Shown here: positions 26,947 to 35,468 of the stretch, piece after piece
Layout: the number at the start of each line of letters is the position of its first letter
Position numbering within the stretch: the first letter of the stretch is position 1
Assembly (NCBI RefSeq): GCF_023718305.1
Contig: NZ_QEYO01000013.1
Location: forward strand, 87,105-151,104
DNA: 64,000 nucleotides
Direction: 5' to 3'
Source of the DNA: Gramella sp. AN32
Lineage (GTDB): Bacteria; Bacteroidota; Bacteroidia; Flavobacteriales; Flavobacteriaceae
Notes under the pieces: model-generated
Databases searched by the model: none
What the model saw: the letters and a program-made list of their open reading frames with translations, nothing else
What the model was told of the DNA's origin: nothing
Made by a program: the position numbers and the translations under genes

Positions 26947-26954
26947 CAAATATA
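26947..26954 (-). promoter_or_regulatory. -7 box for the rhomboid gene
   Basis: The minus strand reads TATATTTG, 20 bases before the rhomboid ATG at 26927. It sits back to back with the plus-strand box at 26958-26965. Confidence 0.65.
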
Positions 26955-26957
26955 CCA

Positions 26958-26965
26958 TATATTTG
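26958..26965 (+). promoter_or_regulatory. -7 box for the LpxL-like acyltransferase gene
   Basis: TATATTTG followed by CGG, 14 bases before the ATG at 26980. Confidence 0.65.
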
Positions 26966-26979
26966 CGGAAAGAATTTTT

Positions 26980-27885
26980 ATGCAGGCTTTAGTTTTCTGG
27001 CTGGTTTATCCACTCCTCTGGCTAATTTCCATACTTCCATTCCCTATTTTCTATAAAGTTTCAGATGGTATTTATGGACTGGTCTATTATATTGTACGCT
27101 ATCGCAGAAAAACAGTTACCCAAAATCTTCAACTCGTTTTTTCGGAAAAATCTGAAAAGGAAATAGCGAGAATCAGGAAAGCGTTTTACAAACATATGTG
27201 CGATATGTTTTTGGAAATGGTAAAAAGCATCACTATTTCTAAGAAAGAAATTTCTAAGAGATTTATTCTGAAAAATCCTGAGTATTTAAGACATCTGGAA
27301 TCTCAGAACAAGAGTTTGATAGTAATGTGTGGGCATTATGCCAGTTATGAATGGATCAACGCCATTCAATTAATGGGATTGAAATTCAAAACCTTCGGGA
27401 TTTATAAGCGCATAAGGAATAAGCATTTTGACAAACTGATAAGAGATATTCGCGGAAGATATGACGGAGTATTAATAAATACGTATCTGGCTTCTGAAAC
27501 TATTCGTCATAATCAGGAACAGGGCATATTGGCCAATTATGCTATGATAGCTGATCAAAGTCCAAAACTTTCAGCGGCCAGAAACTGGATCCATTTTATG
27601 GGCATAAGGGTCCCAGTTTTTGTAGGCTCTGAAAAACTTGCCAGAAAATTAAATATGGCCGTGGTTTATCTCCATGTAGAAAAGGTAAAAAGAGGATTTT
27701 ATGAAGCCACCTTAATACCTATTAGCGAAAACCCTGAAACAGCACCACCCAATCGTATAACAGAAGAATTTATCAGGTTACTGGAAAATCAAATTTGGAA
27801 AAAACCGGAATTCTATCTATGGACTCATAAACGCTGGAAACATAGGAATGAACCAATCCCAAATAACGCCAAAATTATTAATTAA
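26980..27885 (+). CDS. LpxL/HtrB-family lipid A (or lysophospholipid) acyltransferase
   Basis: A 301-residue membrane-anchored acyltransferase, N-terminal hydrophobic region ~1-35, expected to add a secondary acyl chain to lipid A. The catalytic region reads IVMCGHYASYEW around residue 113 (family H-x4-D/E, here H-x4-E), with IADQSP and a GIRVPVFVGSEKLARKL segment that match the family's substrate-binding motifs. The C-terminal PEFYLWTHKRWKHR motif is typical. It converges with glmM, the stops overlapping by 4 bases. Confidence 0.9.
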   Translation: MQALVFWLVYPLLWLISILPFPIFYKVSDGIYGLVYYIVRYRRKTVTQNLQLVFSEKSEKEIARIRKAFYKHMCDMFLEMVKSITISKKEISKRFILKNPEYLRHLESQNKSLIVMCGHYASYEWINAIQLMGLKFKTFGIYKRIRNKHFDKLIRDIRGRYDGVLINTYLASETIRHNQEQGILANYAMIADQSPKLSAARNWIHFMGIRVPVFVGSEKLARKLNMAVVYLHVEKVKRGFYEATLIPISENPETAPPNRITEEFIRLLENQIWKKPEFYLWTHKRWKHRNEPIPNNAKIIN

Positions 27886-29267
27886 GCGATAATATCTTTA
27901 ATCTCGCTAATCATCTTTACTGCAAGATCATCAGCTTCTTGTTGGGTTTTAGCTTCTGTATAAATTCTGATAATAGGCTCGGTATTCGATTTTCTCAAGT
28001 GCACCCAGTTTTCCGCAAAATCGATCTTTACCCCATCAAGGGTTGAAATATCTTCCTGAGCGTGTCTTTTTTCCACTGCTTTTAAAATTCCATCTACATC
28101 CAATCCCGGTGTAAGTTCAATTTTATTTTTGCTCATAAAATAAGCAGGGTATTCTTTCCGAAGTTGAGAAACTTTCTTGCCATTTTCTGCTAAAAAAGTG
28201 AGAAACAAAGCTGTTCCCACTAAACTGTCACGACCATAATGAGCTTCAGGATAAATAATTCCGCCATTTCCTTCCCCCCCAATTATAGCATTATTCTTTT
28301 TCATCAATTCCACCACATTTACCTCTCCTACCGCACTTGCTTCATAGTTTCCGGAATGTTTTTGGGTAATATCCCGCAATGCCCTCGAAGAGGATAAGTT
28401 GCTTACCGTGTTCCCGGGAGTTTTAGATAAAACATAATCTGCACAGGCAACTAATGTATATTCTTCCCCGAACATTTCACCGTTTTCATCGATAAAAGCT
28501 AAACGGTCAACATCTGGATCTACGACAAGTCCAAAATCGGCATTTTCTTTTTTCACCAGTTCACAAATATCGGCCAGATGTTCTTTTAGAGGTTCAGGAT
28601 TGTGCGGAAAATGGCCGGTTGGCTCACAGTAAAGTTTCACCACTTCCACACCCATTTCTTCAAGTAATGCCGGAATAACGATTCCTCCTGATGAATTAAC
28701 CGCATCTACCACCACCTTAAATTTCGCTTTTTTTACTTTTTCAGCATTCACTAAATTTAGATTTAAAACTTCCTGAATATGCTTCTGCATATAATCCGGT
28801 TTTGATTGAATAGCACCAAGATCATCCACATCGGCAAAATCAAAATCTTCCGCTTCGGCGATTTTTAAAATTTCAGCTCCTTCTTCACCATTGAGAAATT
28901 CCCCTTTATTATTCAAAAGTTTTAAAGCATTCCATTGTTTTGGATTGTGACTGGCAGTTAAAATAATTCCACCATCTGCATCTTCCAGAGGAACGGCGAT
29001 TTCAACGGTAGGTGTCGTAGAGAGATCAAGATCTATTACATCGATCCCCAAACCTATCAAGGTATTCATAGTTAACTGCTGAACCATAGAACCTGAAATT
29101 CTTGCATCACGCCCCACTACAACTTTTAATTTTTTGGAATTATGTGCTTTTTTTAACCAAGTGCCATAGGCAGCAGCAAATTTCACCGTATCTATTGGAG
29201 TTAGGTTTTCACCTGTTCTTCCACCTATAGTCCCACGAATTCCTGAAATTGATTTTATTAAAGACAT
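27882..29267 (-). CDS. glmM: Phosphoglucosamine mutase GlmM-type phosphohexomutase
   Basis: Interconverts glucosamine-6-phosphate and glucosamine-1-phosphate for UDP-GlcNAc synthesis. It has 461 residues from the ATG at 29267 (MSLIKSISGIRGTIGG). The phosphoserine is Ser106 in ILTASHNPKQWN; the metal loop is DPDVDRL near residue 252, the sugar loop GGEGNGG, and the phosphate loop RKSNTEPIIR near the C-terminus. The upstream ATG at 29306 would lie before the -7 box (29290-29297), so it is rejected. The enzyme could feed the UDP-hexosamine branch of the polysaccharide operon. Confidence 0.92.
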   Translation of the reverse strand: MSLIKSISGIRGTIGGRTGENLTPIDTVKFAAAYGTWLKKAHNSKKLKVVVGRDARISGSMVQQLTMNTLIGLGIDVIDLDLSTTPTVEIAVPLEDADGGIILTASHNPKQWNALKLLNNKGEFLNGEEGAEILKIAEAEDFDFADVDDLGAIQSKPDYMQKHIQEVLNLNLVNAEKVKKAKFKVVVDAVNSSGGIVIPALLEEMGVEVVKLYCEPTGHFPHNPEPLKEHLADICELVKKENADFGLVVDPDVDRLAFIDENGEMFGEEYTLVACADYVLSKTPGNTVSNLSSSRALRDITQKHSGNYEASAVGEVNVVELMKKNNAIIGGEGNGGIIYPEAHYGRDSLVGTALFLTFLAENGKKVSQLRKEYPAYFMSKNKIELTPGLDVDGILKAVEKRHAQEDISTLDGVKIDFAENWVHLRKSNTEPIIRIYTEAKTQQEADDLAVKMISEIKDIIA

Positions 29268-29289
29268 AATTTTCTTTTTGGATCGTCGG

Positions 29290-29297
29290 CAAATATA
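29290..29297 (-). promoter_or_regulatory. -7 box for glmM
   Basis: The minus strand reads TATATTTG and then CCGACGA, 23 bases before the ATG at 29267. The same TATATTTGCCGAC string precedes the polysaccharide operon. Confidence 0.6.
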
Positions 29298-29370
29298 AGG
29301 GCTCATATAGCTATTTGCTAAATCTTAACAATTTTTAAACTTAATGAGCATTCTTTGTATATTTCGGAAC

Positions 29371-29979
29371 ATGAACTACCTCGCCCATATTTATCTATCG
29401 GGAGATAATGAATTGCTTAAAATTGGGAATTTTATGGCAGACTCCATAAAAGGAAAAAAATATCTTCAGTATGCAGAAACTATCCAAAACGGAATTATTC
29501 TCCATCGGGCAATAGATTATTATACTGATACCCATCCTGTTGTTAGACAAAGTATTCGGAAGTTATTTCCAACTTATGGTCACTATAGCGGAATTATAAT
29601 CGATATTTTTTACGATCATTTTCTCGCAGCAAACTGGAAGCGTTTTTCGACAATTCCGTTAAAAGATTACACAGAGGATTTTTTTAAACTTCTTGAAAGT
29701 AATTATGAAGTGCTCCCAAAAAAGGTAAAAGCATTTATGCCTTTTATGATCAAAGATAACTGGTTATTATCTTATGCTGAGATTGAGGGAATTAAAAGAG
29801 TTTTAGGCGGGATGAACCGCAGAACCGGTAATAAATCGGGGATGGATAAAGCCACAAAAGAACTTGATTTATATTATTCAGATTTTGAAGATGAATTTTT
29901 TACCTTTTTTGAGGATCTTGAGGACTTTTCAAAAAAGAGGATCTTTGAATTAGAACATAAAAAAAAGCCTGAAATGTAA
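29371..29979 (+). CDS. AcpH-like protein (DUF479, ACP phosphodiesterase family)
   Basis: A 202-residue protein from MNYLAHIYLSGDNELLKIGN, the classic start of DUF479 proteins; the ATG nine codons upstream lies inside the probable promoter (TATATTTC at 29359-29366). AcpH removes the phosphopantetheine group from acyl carrier protein. The HD-like residues are seen as GIILHRAIDYYTDTHP and YDHFLAANW. The family also occurs in genomes where ACP hydrolysis has not been shown, so the activity is tentative. A hairpin overlaps its stop codon. Confidence 0.85.
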   Translation: MNYLAHIYLSGDNELLKIGNFMADSIKGKKYLQYAETIQNGIILHRAIDYYTDTHPVVRQSIRKLFPTYGHYSGIIIDIFYDHFLAANWKRFSTIPLKDYTEDFFKLLESNYEVLPKKVKAFMPFMIKDNWLLSYAEIEGIKRVLGGMNRRTGNKSGMDKATKELDLYYSDFEDEFFTFFEDLEDFSKKRIFELEHKKKPEM

Positions 29980-29990
29980 TTTCAGACTTT
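29961..29990 (+). terminator. Hairpin overlapping the stop codon of the DUF479 gene
   Basis: CTGAAAT / ATTTCAG arms around GTA, with A-run before and CTTTTG after. A weak but plausible terminator. Confidence 0.5.
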
Positions 29991-30006
29991 TGTCTTGTTC
30001 GAGGTT

Positions 30007-30210
30007 TTATTTCTTACGACCGTTTCCGCCACCGCCACTTTCTTTGACAATAATCCAGTTGCCATTGATTAATTCAACTTCTTTCCAGCCTCAAATTCTC
30101 TTAACGAATTTTAAAGAAGTGTTTTCTTCCCAATGAGCAAGTGCATAAGTCACTGTTTTCAGGACCTGAAACTTGTTCATCACTCCAAGCGATAATCCAA
30201 ATAAATGCAT
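30007..30210 (-). pseudogene. Degraded astacin-like metalloprotease fragment
   Basis: One minus-strand frame of 68 codons with an internal TGA. Before the stop it reads ...TYALAHWEENTSLKFVKRI, matching YDAIAHWESKTNIEFVKRS of the intact astacin gene 400 bases upstream. After the TGA, in the same frame, comes GWKEVELINGNWIIVKES, matching that protein's extreme C-terminus (GWRLVDIIDGRWTYLF), then a Gly-rich tail. The catalytic core between these two blocks is missing. This is an internally deleted paralog of the neighbouring gene. Confidence 0.7.
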
Positions 30211-30585
30211 AACGATAATTTTAAATTTTCTCTAAGTAGGTATTTAAATAAATTCGGTCTTATACTTATCCGTTAAGACACCTTAAGTTTTAGTCACCTT
30301 GAGCGCAAGTCGAAAGGTCGAACAAAAACGTCTCGATTTGAGCCTGTATTGAGCGAATTCGAAATTCCCGGCGTGACAATTTAGTCATGATTTGCCTATT
30401 TAGGTGTTTTAGCGGACAAGCTCAGTTTTTAAATTAAAGGTTATGCACAAGTTATCTAACAATGCATTTCATCGTTATTATTTACCTTTTGACTTGAGAT
30501 GAAAACAAAAAAAAATCAGCACTTTTTATCTTGTTAAATTTGTGTGAAGTAATTCCCCATTGATTGTAGAGATTGTTTCAATTGA
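30211..30585. other. Gene-poor stretch between astacin pseudogene and astacin gene
   Basis: No credible gene. It holds a dispersed intergenic repeat (30295-30337, listed separately) and AT-rich filler. Confidence 0.6.
30295..30337. repeat. Dispersed intergenic repeat, copy 1
   Basis: CCTTGAGCGCAAGTCGAAAGG followed by an A-run and CGTCTCG. A related copy at 62466-62503 has CCCTGAGCGCAATCGAAGGG, an A-run and CATCTCG. Such CTGAGCGnAGTCGAAGG elements are common between genes in Flavobacteriia. Confidence 0.6.
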
Positions 30586-30618
30586 ACAAAATTCGGGAAA
30601 AAGATCCCCGAATTTTGT
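30586..30618 (-). terminator. Hairpin downstream of the astacin gene
   Basis: Perfect 12-base arms, ACAAAATTCGGG and CCCGAATTTTGT, with a 9-base loop, 11 bases past the stop. No long T-run, so it may stabilise the 3' end as much as terminate. Confidence 0.6.
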
Positions 30619-30628
30619 TTAATAATTT

Positions 30629-31666
30629 TTAAAATAAATATGTCCATCTTCCATCTATAATATCAACAAGTCTCCATCCAATTATGGAATAATAATACCA
30701 TCTGTTGAAGTTCCTTAAAACGGTAAGCCCGTTAATAGTATAATATTCACCATTAATGTAGTTCACCTCATTTGTTGATGTACCTGCGGAAGGATACATG
30801 GTATCTATACCTTTTATATCTCCTGAAGAAAGATTATTTCGTTGTACACTAAATATAGATCCATCTGCCCTGGTAATTGTAGGCTCTCCATTCTTAGAAA
30901 AAGAGTAAGGGCTATACATCATAATAGATTCAAAATCCAGGGTTGAAGTGAATTCTTCTCCCTTATAACCGCTCTCCTCATATGTTTGGAAATTATATTC
31001 CATCCCACTTTTAATATTTTCAAAGTGAACTGTAATGTGTTTGTCCCTATCTACACGGCTTTGTTCATGCCATAGACCTAAGGCGTGGCCAATCTCATGA
31101 ATAGTATTTCCAGTGGTACAGTTATCACCTAAAGTAACTTCCTGTTTACTTCCAGTCATTCCTATATACGAAGAACATCCGGAACCCCTAGTAAAATATA
31201 TATAATTGGACTGTCCAGATCTCTTAACGAATTCTATATTGGTTTTAGATTCCCAGTGCGCTATAGCATCATACACTCTATCAGAATCAGATAAACCACT
31301 ATCTACGTCATAATAAACGGTATTGTCTGGCCAGTAGTTCGAAGTTCTACCAACGCTTTTTTGATCTTCGGCTTGTCCAGGCTCATATACAAGTTCAACA
31401 TAGCTTTTTGAAACTTTGCTGTTTGGGAGAATTATATCACCTTGATATACGTTTTTACCATTAATCTTAGAGACAGCCATTTTTTGGCCAGCATAATAAA
31501 CTTCACTAATATTCCCTTTTTTTTCAGGATATGCAATTTCGCTTAGTTCATCAAAGTTAGCGACCTCAGCGCTTTGTTCATTTTGGGCTATTTCATCCAT
31601 TGATTCTTCGCTACAGGCAACAAATAGTAATGCCGGAGCTAACAATAACAATTTCCAATTTTTCAT
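30629..31666 (-). CDS. Astacin-like (M12A) zinc metalloprotease lipoprotein
   Basis: A surface or periplasmic protease of 345 residues with lipobox LLFVAC (Cys18). A propeptide-like region (~20-105) precedes the catalytic domain (~107-295). The zinc motif HEIGHALGLWHE has His190, Glu191, His194 and His200, and the Met-turn is SIMMYSPYSF (Met250, Tyr251). This matches the HExxHxxGxxH plus Met-turn of astacins and flavastacin. The C-terminal ~45 residues hold a short Trp/Tyr-rich repeat (INGEYYTINGLTVLR, then GWRLVDIIDGRWTYLF) also preserved in the adjacent pseudogene. Its prey or host substrates are unknown. Confidence 0.92.
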   Translation of the reverse strand: MKNWKLLLLAPALLFVACSEESMDEIAQNEQSAEVANFDELSEIAYPEKKGNISEVYYAGQKMAVSKINGKNVYQGDIILPNSKVSKSYVELVYEPGQAEDQKSVGRTSNYWPDNTVYYDVDSGLSDSDRVYDAIAHWESKTNIEFVKRSGQSNYIYFTRGSGCSSYIGMTGSKQEVTLGDNCTTGNTIHEIGHALGLWHEQSRVDRDKHITVHFENIKSGMEYNFQTYEESGYKGEEFTSTLDFESIMMYSPYSFSKNGEPTITRADGSIFSVQRNNLSSGDIKGIDTMYPSAGTSTNEVNYINGEYYTINGLTVLRNFNRWYYYSIIGWRLVDIIDGRWTYLF

Positions 31667-31992
31667 AAGTAGGATTTAATTAATTCTAAATTTAAAATTT
31701 TTGTTAATTTTTGATTTCGGTTTAGTTTTTACAAAGTTCATTCCAATATTTTATTAAAATATTATCATAATTTTTTAACAGTCTAATTCTTACAAAAAAT
31801 ATTTTCTATTTGAAATTAAGAGATTTGGGATTTCTTAAAATCTTGTTGAATATATTTTAGAATTAGACGAAAGTCCTTTAAAACATAGAGCTTCCAAATA
31901 AATAAAATTTCAAAGAACCTTGTAACTAACTGAACTACAAAACCTAACATAGCTATTTGTTTGTAGTACAAAAACTTTTTCGCAAAAAAAGC
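31667..31992. other. Non-coding, AT-rich stretch upstream of the astacin gene
   Basis: I see no credible gene in these 326 bases. A 67-codon minus-strand frame runs through it but starts inside the terminator hairpin and encodes low-complexity Phe/Lys-rich sequence. The astacin promoter should lie here but no clear TAnnTTTG box was found. Confidence 0.5.
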
Positions 31993-32030
31993 TAAAAAAA
32001 AAGCTGCCTGGAAATCCAAGCAGCCATTTT
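31993..32030 (-). terminator. Intrinsic terminator of lipoprotein paralog 1
   Basis: On the minus strand GCTGC...GCAGC arms with an inner TGG/CCA pairing are followed by T9. It lies about 80 bases after the stop at 32109. Confidence 0.85.
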
Positions 32031-32108
32031 ATCCAAAACTAAGTTTTGAATTATAACCCGCAAAATTAGTCACCCCCCGGTTAAAAAAGTTTGTCGGGTT
32101 ACATAGTT

Positions 32109-33701
32109 TTAGTTAGTAGGACAAACATTTGCCTCTAACCATACAAGAATAGGATAAACAAAATTTCCTTCTATTTGGCTATTATCATCAGATTCATCTA
32201 CACAAACCACATCGCCATCTGAAGAATCTTTTATTTTAATAACATAATGAGAAACATTAGCTGAACCTACTGTAAAGGTATAGTCAATATTACCATCAGC
32301 ATCTCGCGTTAATCCTAAAGTTCCAATATCCAAAGTGGCACTCGCATTTGCATCCACCATAGGTATTCCAGTATCCCCAGAAATTGAAGTAAAAGAAGCA
32401 CCGGACTGTCCATCAATTATACCTCTAAGACAACCTTGTGGAAGAGCAGTTATGGTAAGGTCGCAAGTCGCCGGTTCCACAGTTACACCACAATTAGGAT
32501 CGGTATCATCTACACAACCCTGGTTTTCATCCCCATTAAGGGTACCATCACCATCACAATCAAACGTGTTATAGAATGGGGAATCTATATCACATTTATT
32601 TGGAATTGTATCATCATCACAATCTGCCTCCGGATCTGAAGCAACACAGTCGTTTCCACCTCCACCGGTCCCTCCACCAGGATTCATCGTACCGTCGCCA
32701 GTTAATGCATCCTCACACGCTCCTAGAAGAATATGTAAATATTCATTGGTGGTTCCATCTGTATTTAGCAATCCATTTACATCATTCCAGCTTAACTGAA
32801 TTTTAACTCCTGAATTATCTATATCACCATAACTTCCAGTAGCATTCCAATCCATGGGATACACTATTAAAGTTAAATATGGCATATCATTAGCCAGGTT
32901 TGCAGGAGGACCAGGAATAACTAAACATAAAGGATCTGCCTGAAATTCTCCCTCAATCATAGAAGTAGTAGCCATTGCACTTTCCTGAGTATTAGAATAT
33001 AATTGAGTTCTATTATTTTCGCTCACTCCATAATAAAGGTCGATAGAATAATCGGCTACCCAGTGTCTCCCATCTGCGTTACAATAATTAGCAAATAAAC
33101 AAAGAGGATAGATCGTTTTAGGAATGATATCAAAGAAAACATACCCGTACTCATTGGCCATACGTCTATCGAAACAAAGCACTTCTACATCTATATAAGG
33201 TTTTGTACCTGCAAATACTTCTGTGCTAAATGGTAAAGATTGCTCTACATATCCATCAAATTGGTCAGCATCCCCATTGGTTCTAACAGGTGCTACCCAG
33301 ATTAAGGAATTCGAACCGGAATACACTTTAAATCCTTCTAAATTCACCATTACACTTCCACCTGAAGGAATAAGGACTTTTAGATCTTCAGAATAGGCAG
33401 TAAAATAGTCGCCATTTTCACTTAATACAGCCACAGTAACTGTTTCAGAAGCTCCATTGCCTACAGAATAGGTTATTTCAACAGATGATGGTGTCTCATT
33501 TGAACAATCTGGAACCTGATCGAAATGTGCTTTAGACATAGATCTATTCGCAAGATCATTTAATACGGAGTTGAATGTTAAAACAGCAAAATCTTCTCCG
33601 GTAGGTACATCACCCAATTGCGCAGGCTCGTCTTTAGAACAACTTGCAAAGAGCAGTGTGAAAATACCGCAATAAGCTAGTAAAGTTTTAATTTTTGTCA
33701 T
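32109..33701 (-). CDS. Lipoprotein paralog 1 of 3, with Asp-rich calcium-binding-type C-terminal module
   Basis: A 530-residue exported lipoprotein (lipobox LLFASC, Cys20). Residues ~35-330 are the module shared with the next two genes: ...LNDLANRSMSKAHF, IPDCS-type segment, SGGSVMVNLEGF, GTKPYIDVEVLCFDRRMANE, YGYVFFDI, FANYC and DGRHWVADYS. Then comes a Gly-rich linker (NPGGGTGGGG), a thrombospondin-type-3-like Asp-rich stretch (DCDDDTIPNKCDIDS, DCDGDGTLNGDENQG), and a final ~115-residue beta-rich module with paired cysteines. The shared module matches no family I recognise. It has its own terminator and upstream motif, so the paralogs seem separately transcribed. Probably surface-exposed; function unknown. 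Confidence 0.8.
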   Translation of the reverse strand: MTKIKTLLAYCGIFTLLFASCSKDEPAQLGDVPTGEDFAVLTFNSVLNDLANRSMSKAHFDQVPDCSNETPSSVEITYSVGNGASETVTVAVLSENGDYFTAYSEDLKVLIPSGGSVMVNLEGFKVYSGSNSLIWVAPVRTNGDADQFDGYVEQSLPFSTEVFAGTKPYIDVEVLCFDRRMANEYGYVFFDIIPKTIYPLCLFANYCNADGRHWVADYSIDLYYGVSENNRTQLYSNTQESAMATTSMIEGEFQADPLCLVIPGPPANLANDMPYLTLIVYPMDWNATGSYGDIDNSGVKIQLSWNDVNGLLNTDGTTNEYLHILLGACEDALTGDGTMNPGGGTGGGGNDCVASDPEADCDDDTIPNKCDIDSPFYNTFDCDGDGTLNGDENQGCVDDTDPNCGVTVEPATCDLTITALPQGCLRGIIDGQSGASFTSISGDTGIPMVDANASATLDIGTLGLTRDADGNIDYTFTVGSANVSHYVIKIKDSSDGDVVCVDESDDNSQIEGNFVYPILVWLEANVCPTN

Positions 33702-33722
33702 AATAAAAAGTTTAGTTTAATA

Positions 33723-33740
33723 TTTAGAATGGTTAATAAA
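33723..33740 (-). promoter_or_regulatory. Repeated upstream motif, copy for paralog 1
   Basis: TTTAGAATGGTTAATAAA (plus-strand reading) 22 bases before the start of paralog 1. The same motif precedes paralogs 2 and 3, with an orphan copy at 37159-37177. Confidence 0.55.
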
Positions 33741-33769
33741 AACCAGTCCGGGTTTAAACCGGACTGGTT
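33741..33769 (-). terminator. Intrinsic terminator of lipoprotein paralog 2
   Basis: Arms AACCAGTCCGG / CCGGACTGGTT around a GTTTAAA loop, followed on the minus strand by TTTTTATT. Its T-run merges directly into the repeated upstream motif of paralog 1. Confidence 0.85.
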
Positions 33770-33776
33770 AAGTTTT

Positions 33777-35369
33777 TTACTCATCACATGAAACTGCGTG
33801 GATAACAATATAGAAACTGTTATCACCAGTTGGATTAGTATAAACGAAAGATCCCTGACTTGGATTAGATTCATTATATGAATACTGTCCTGGAGCTTTA
33901 ACATCATTATAAGTTGGAATGCCAGAGAACAAATCAATATGAAGTTCGGTAAAATCATATCCATCAGCATCTTCAATATCCACTTTTACATTTACTCCCA
34001 CTATTGTTACGGTTGCAGTACCTACGGGCATATCCTTTTTGTATTGGTTTCCTGCTGCTGCATAGATAGTGTAAGTACCTTCACCCTGAGCAATCCATCC
34101 CCATCTACCATTACCGTTTCCGGTATAAATATCCCTGAATTCTAATTCATCATTATTACCATAAGCAAAAGCAGTTTCACAGTTTTTGTTTCCTGCTGGC
34201 TGACATAAAGATGGAAATATATCACACTGCTCAACATCTGGCACACAGTCTCCGTTCGTATCGTCATCAGTTGGTTCACAATCTCCACCACCGGGGTTAC
34301 ATAAAGCTGGATACAAATCACACTGATCAACATCTGGAATACAATCTCCATTCATATCGTCATCAGTGGGTTCGCAATCTCCACCACCTGGGTTATCATC
34401 ACAGTTAATAAAAACGTGGATATACTCATTGGTTTCACCATCAGCGTTTAATAGATCTAAAACATCATTTCCAGTAAGAAATACTATAGTCATGGATATA
34501 TTATCGATATTTCCATAAGTAGCATCCCAATCTAATGGAGTAATTGTATAAGATAAGTAAGGAGTGTCCATATCTTCAAAGGGAGATTCTGGTACAACCA
34601 AACATACTGGATCTGCATAATACTCACCATTTGCTCTCACCCCTGTTACAGGTCTGGCACCAGCTTCGGATCCATCATAAAGAACGATATCACCATCTAA
34701 ATAAGTTAGTGCAACACTATAATTTCCAACAAAGTGTCTTCCATTATCTGTACAATAGTTTGCAAAGAAGCATAATGGATAGATCGTTCCAGGAACAATA
34801 TCAAAGAATGGATATCCATATTCGTTTACCATACGTCTATCAAAACATAATACCTCAACATCAATATAAGGCTTGGTTCCCGCGTATACAGTAGTACTAA
34901 ATGGTAACGCATTATTCACATACCCATCAAATAAACCTGGGTTTCCTGCATCAGAGGGGGCAACCCAAATAAGGTTGTCTCCTGCATCATATACCAAGAA
35001 TCCTTCTAGGTTTACTTCAACAGATCCTCCAGATGGAATTGCGATTTTAAGGGCTTCAGTATAGGCAGTAAAATAGCCATCTTCATCACTTAAAATCTCT
35101 ACTTCAATCGTTTGAGAAGTTCCTTCATCTACAGAAAATGTAATTTCTGCCATTGCAGGAGCTGCAGGAGAACAGTCTGGAATAGCAGCGAAATGTTGTT
35201 TACTATCACTCGCAGCCCTATTGGCAAGATTGTTTAGGACAGCTCCAAATTCTAATACCGCAGAGGTATTATCCCCTGTAACATCTACAGATGTTTCTTC
35301 TGTACTACAGGAAGTGAAAAGCAGGGCGAAAATTGCTGTCATGCCCAAGTACTTTTTAAAGTTCTTCAT
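33777..35369 (-). CDS. Lipoprotein paralog 2 of 3, with two 32-residue Cys/Asp repeats
   Basis: A 530-residue lipoprotein (lipobox LLFTSC). The N-terminal ~320 residues are close to paralogs 1 and 3 (ILEFGAVLNNLANRAA-like start, PDCSPAAPAMAEITFSVDEG, GTKPYIDVEVLCFDRRMVNE, YGYPFFDI, FANYCTDNGRHFVGNYSV). A tandem pair of 32-residue repeats follows, CEPTDDDMNGDCIPDVDQC then CEPTDDDTNGDCVPDVEQC, resembling calcium-binding thrombospondin-3 units. The C-terminal ~135 residues (CETAFAYG... GNGRWGWIAQGEGTYTIYAAAG) are a different beta-rich module, seen also in other Bacteroidota exported proteins as I recall it. Same orientation, own terminator and own upstream motif. Confidence 0.8.
   Translation of the reverse strand: MKNFKKYLGMTAIFALLFTSCSTEETSVDVTGDNTSAVLEFGAVLNNLANRAASDSKQHFAAIPDCSPAAPAMAEITFSVDEGTSQTIEVEILSDEDGYFTAYTEALKIAIPSGGSVEVNLEGFLVYDAGDNLIWVAPSDAGNPGLFDGYVNNALPFSTTVYAGTKPYIDVEVLCFDRRMVNEYGYPFFDIVPGTIYPLCFFANYCTDNGRHFVGNYSVALTYLDGDIVLYDGSEAGARPVTGVRANGEYYADPVCLVVPESPFEDMDTPYLSYTITPLDWDATYGNIDNISMTIVFLTGNDVLDLLNADGETNEYIHVFINCDDNPGGGDCEPTDDDMNGDCIPDVDQCDLYPALCNPGGGDCEPTDDDTNGDCVPDVEQCDIFPSLCQPAGNKNCETAFAYGNNDELEFRDIYTGNGNGRWGWIAQGEGTYTIYAAAGNQYKKDMPVGTATVTIVGVNVKVDIEDADGYDFTELHIDLFSGIPTYNDVKAPGQYSYNESNPSQGSFVYTNPTGDNSFYIVIHAVSCDE
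34203..34394 (-). repeat. Two tandem 96-base coding repeats
   Basis: Units 34203-34298 and 34299-34394 encode 32 residues each (C-E-P-T-D-D-D...P-G-G-G-D). Many differences are at third positions (for example CCGTTC/CCATTC), which suggests purifying selection on the protein after duplication. Confidence 0.85.
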
Positions 35370-35389
35370 AATTAAATGGTTTAAATAAT

Positions 35390-35408
35390 TTTAGAATGGT
35401 TATTTAAA
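35390..35408 (-). promoter_or_regulatory. Repeated upstream motif, copy for paralog 2
   Basis: TTTAGAATGGTTATTTAAA, 21 bases before the start of paralog 2; a diverged copy of the motif. Confidence 0.5.
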
Positions 35409-35424
35409 GTGTACAACTTCAAGA

Positions 35425-35461
35425 TTTTAAAAAAGCTGCATGAGATTATCATGCAGCTATT
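35425..35461 (-). terminator. Intrinsic terminator of lipoprotein paralog 3
   Basis: Arms AGCTGCATGA / TCATGCAGCT with a 5-base loop, followed on the minus strand by T6 and A-rich sequence, within 45 bases of the stop at 35469. Confidence 0.85.
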
Positions 35462-35468
35462 ACTTTTT

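Noticed and set aside
31816..32019. 67-codon minus-strand reading frame before the astacin gene
   Set aside because: It starts inside the terminator hairpin of paralog 1, is Phe/Lys/Ile-rich low complexity and has no promoter or recognisable motif.
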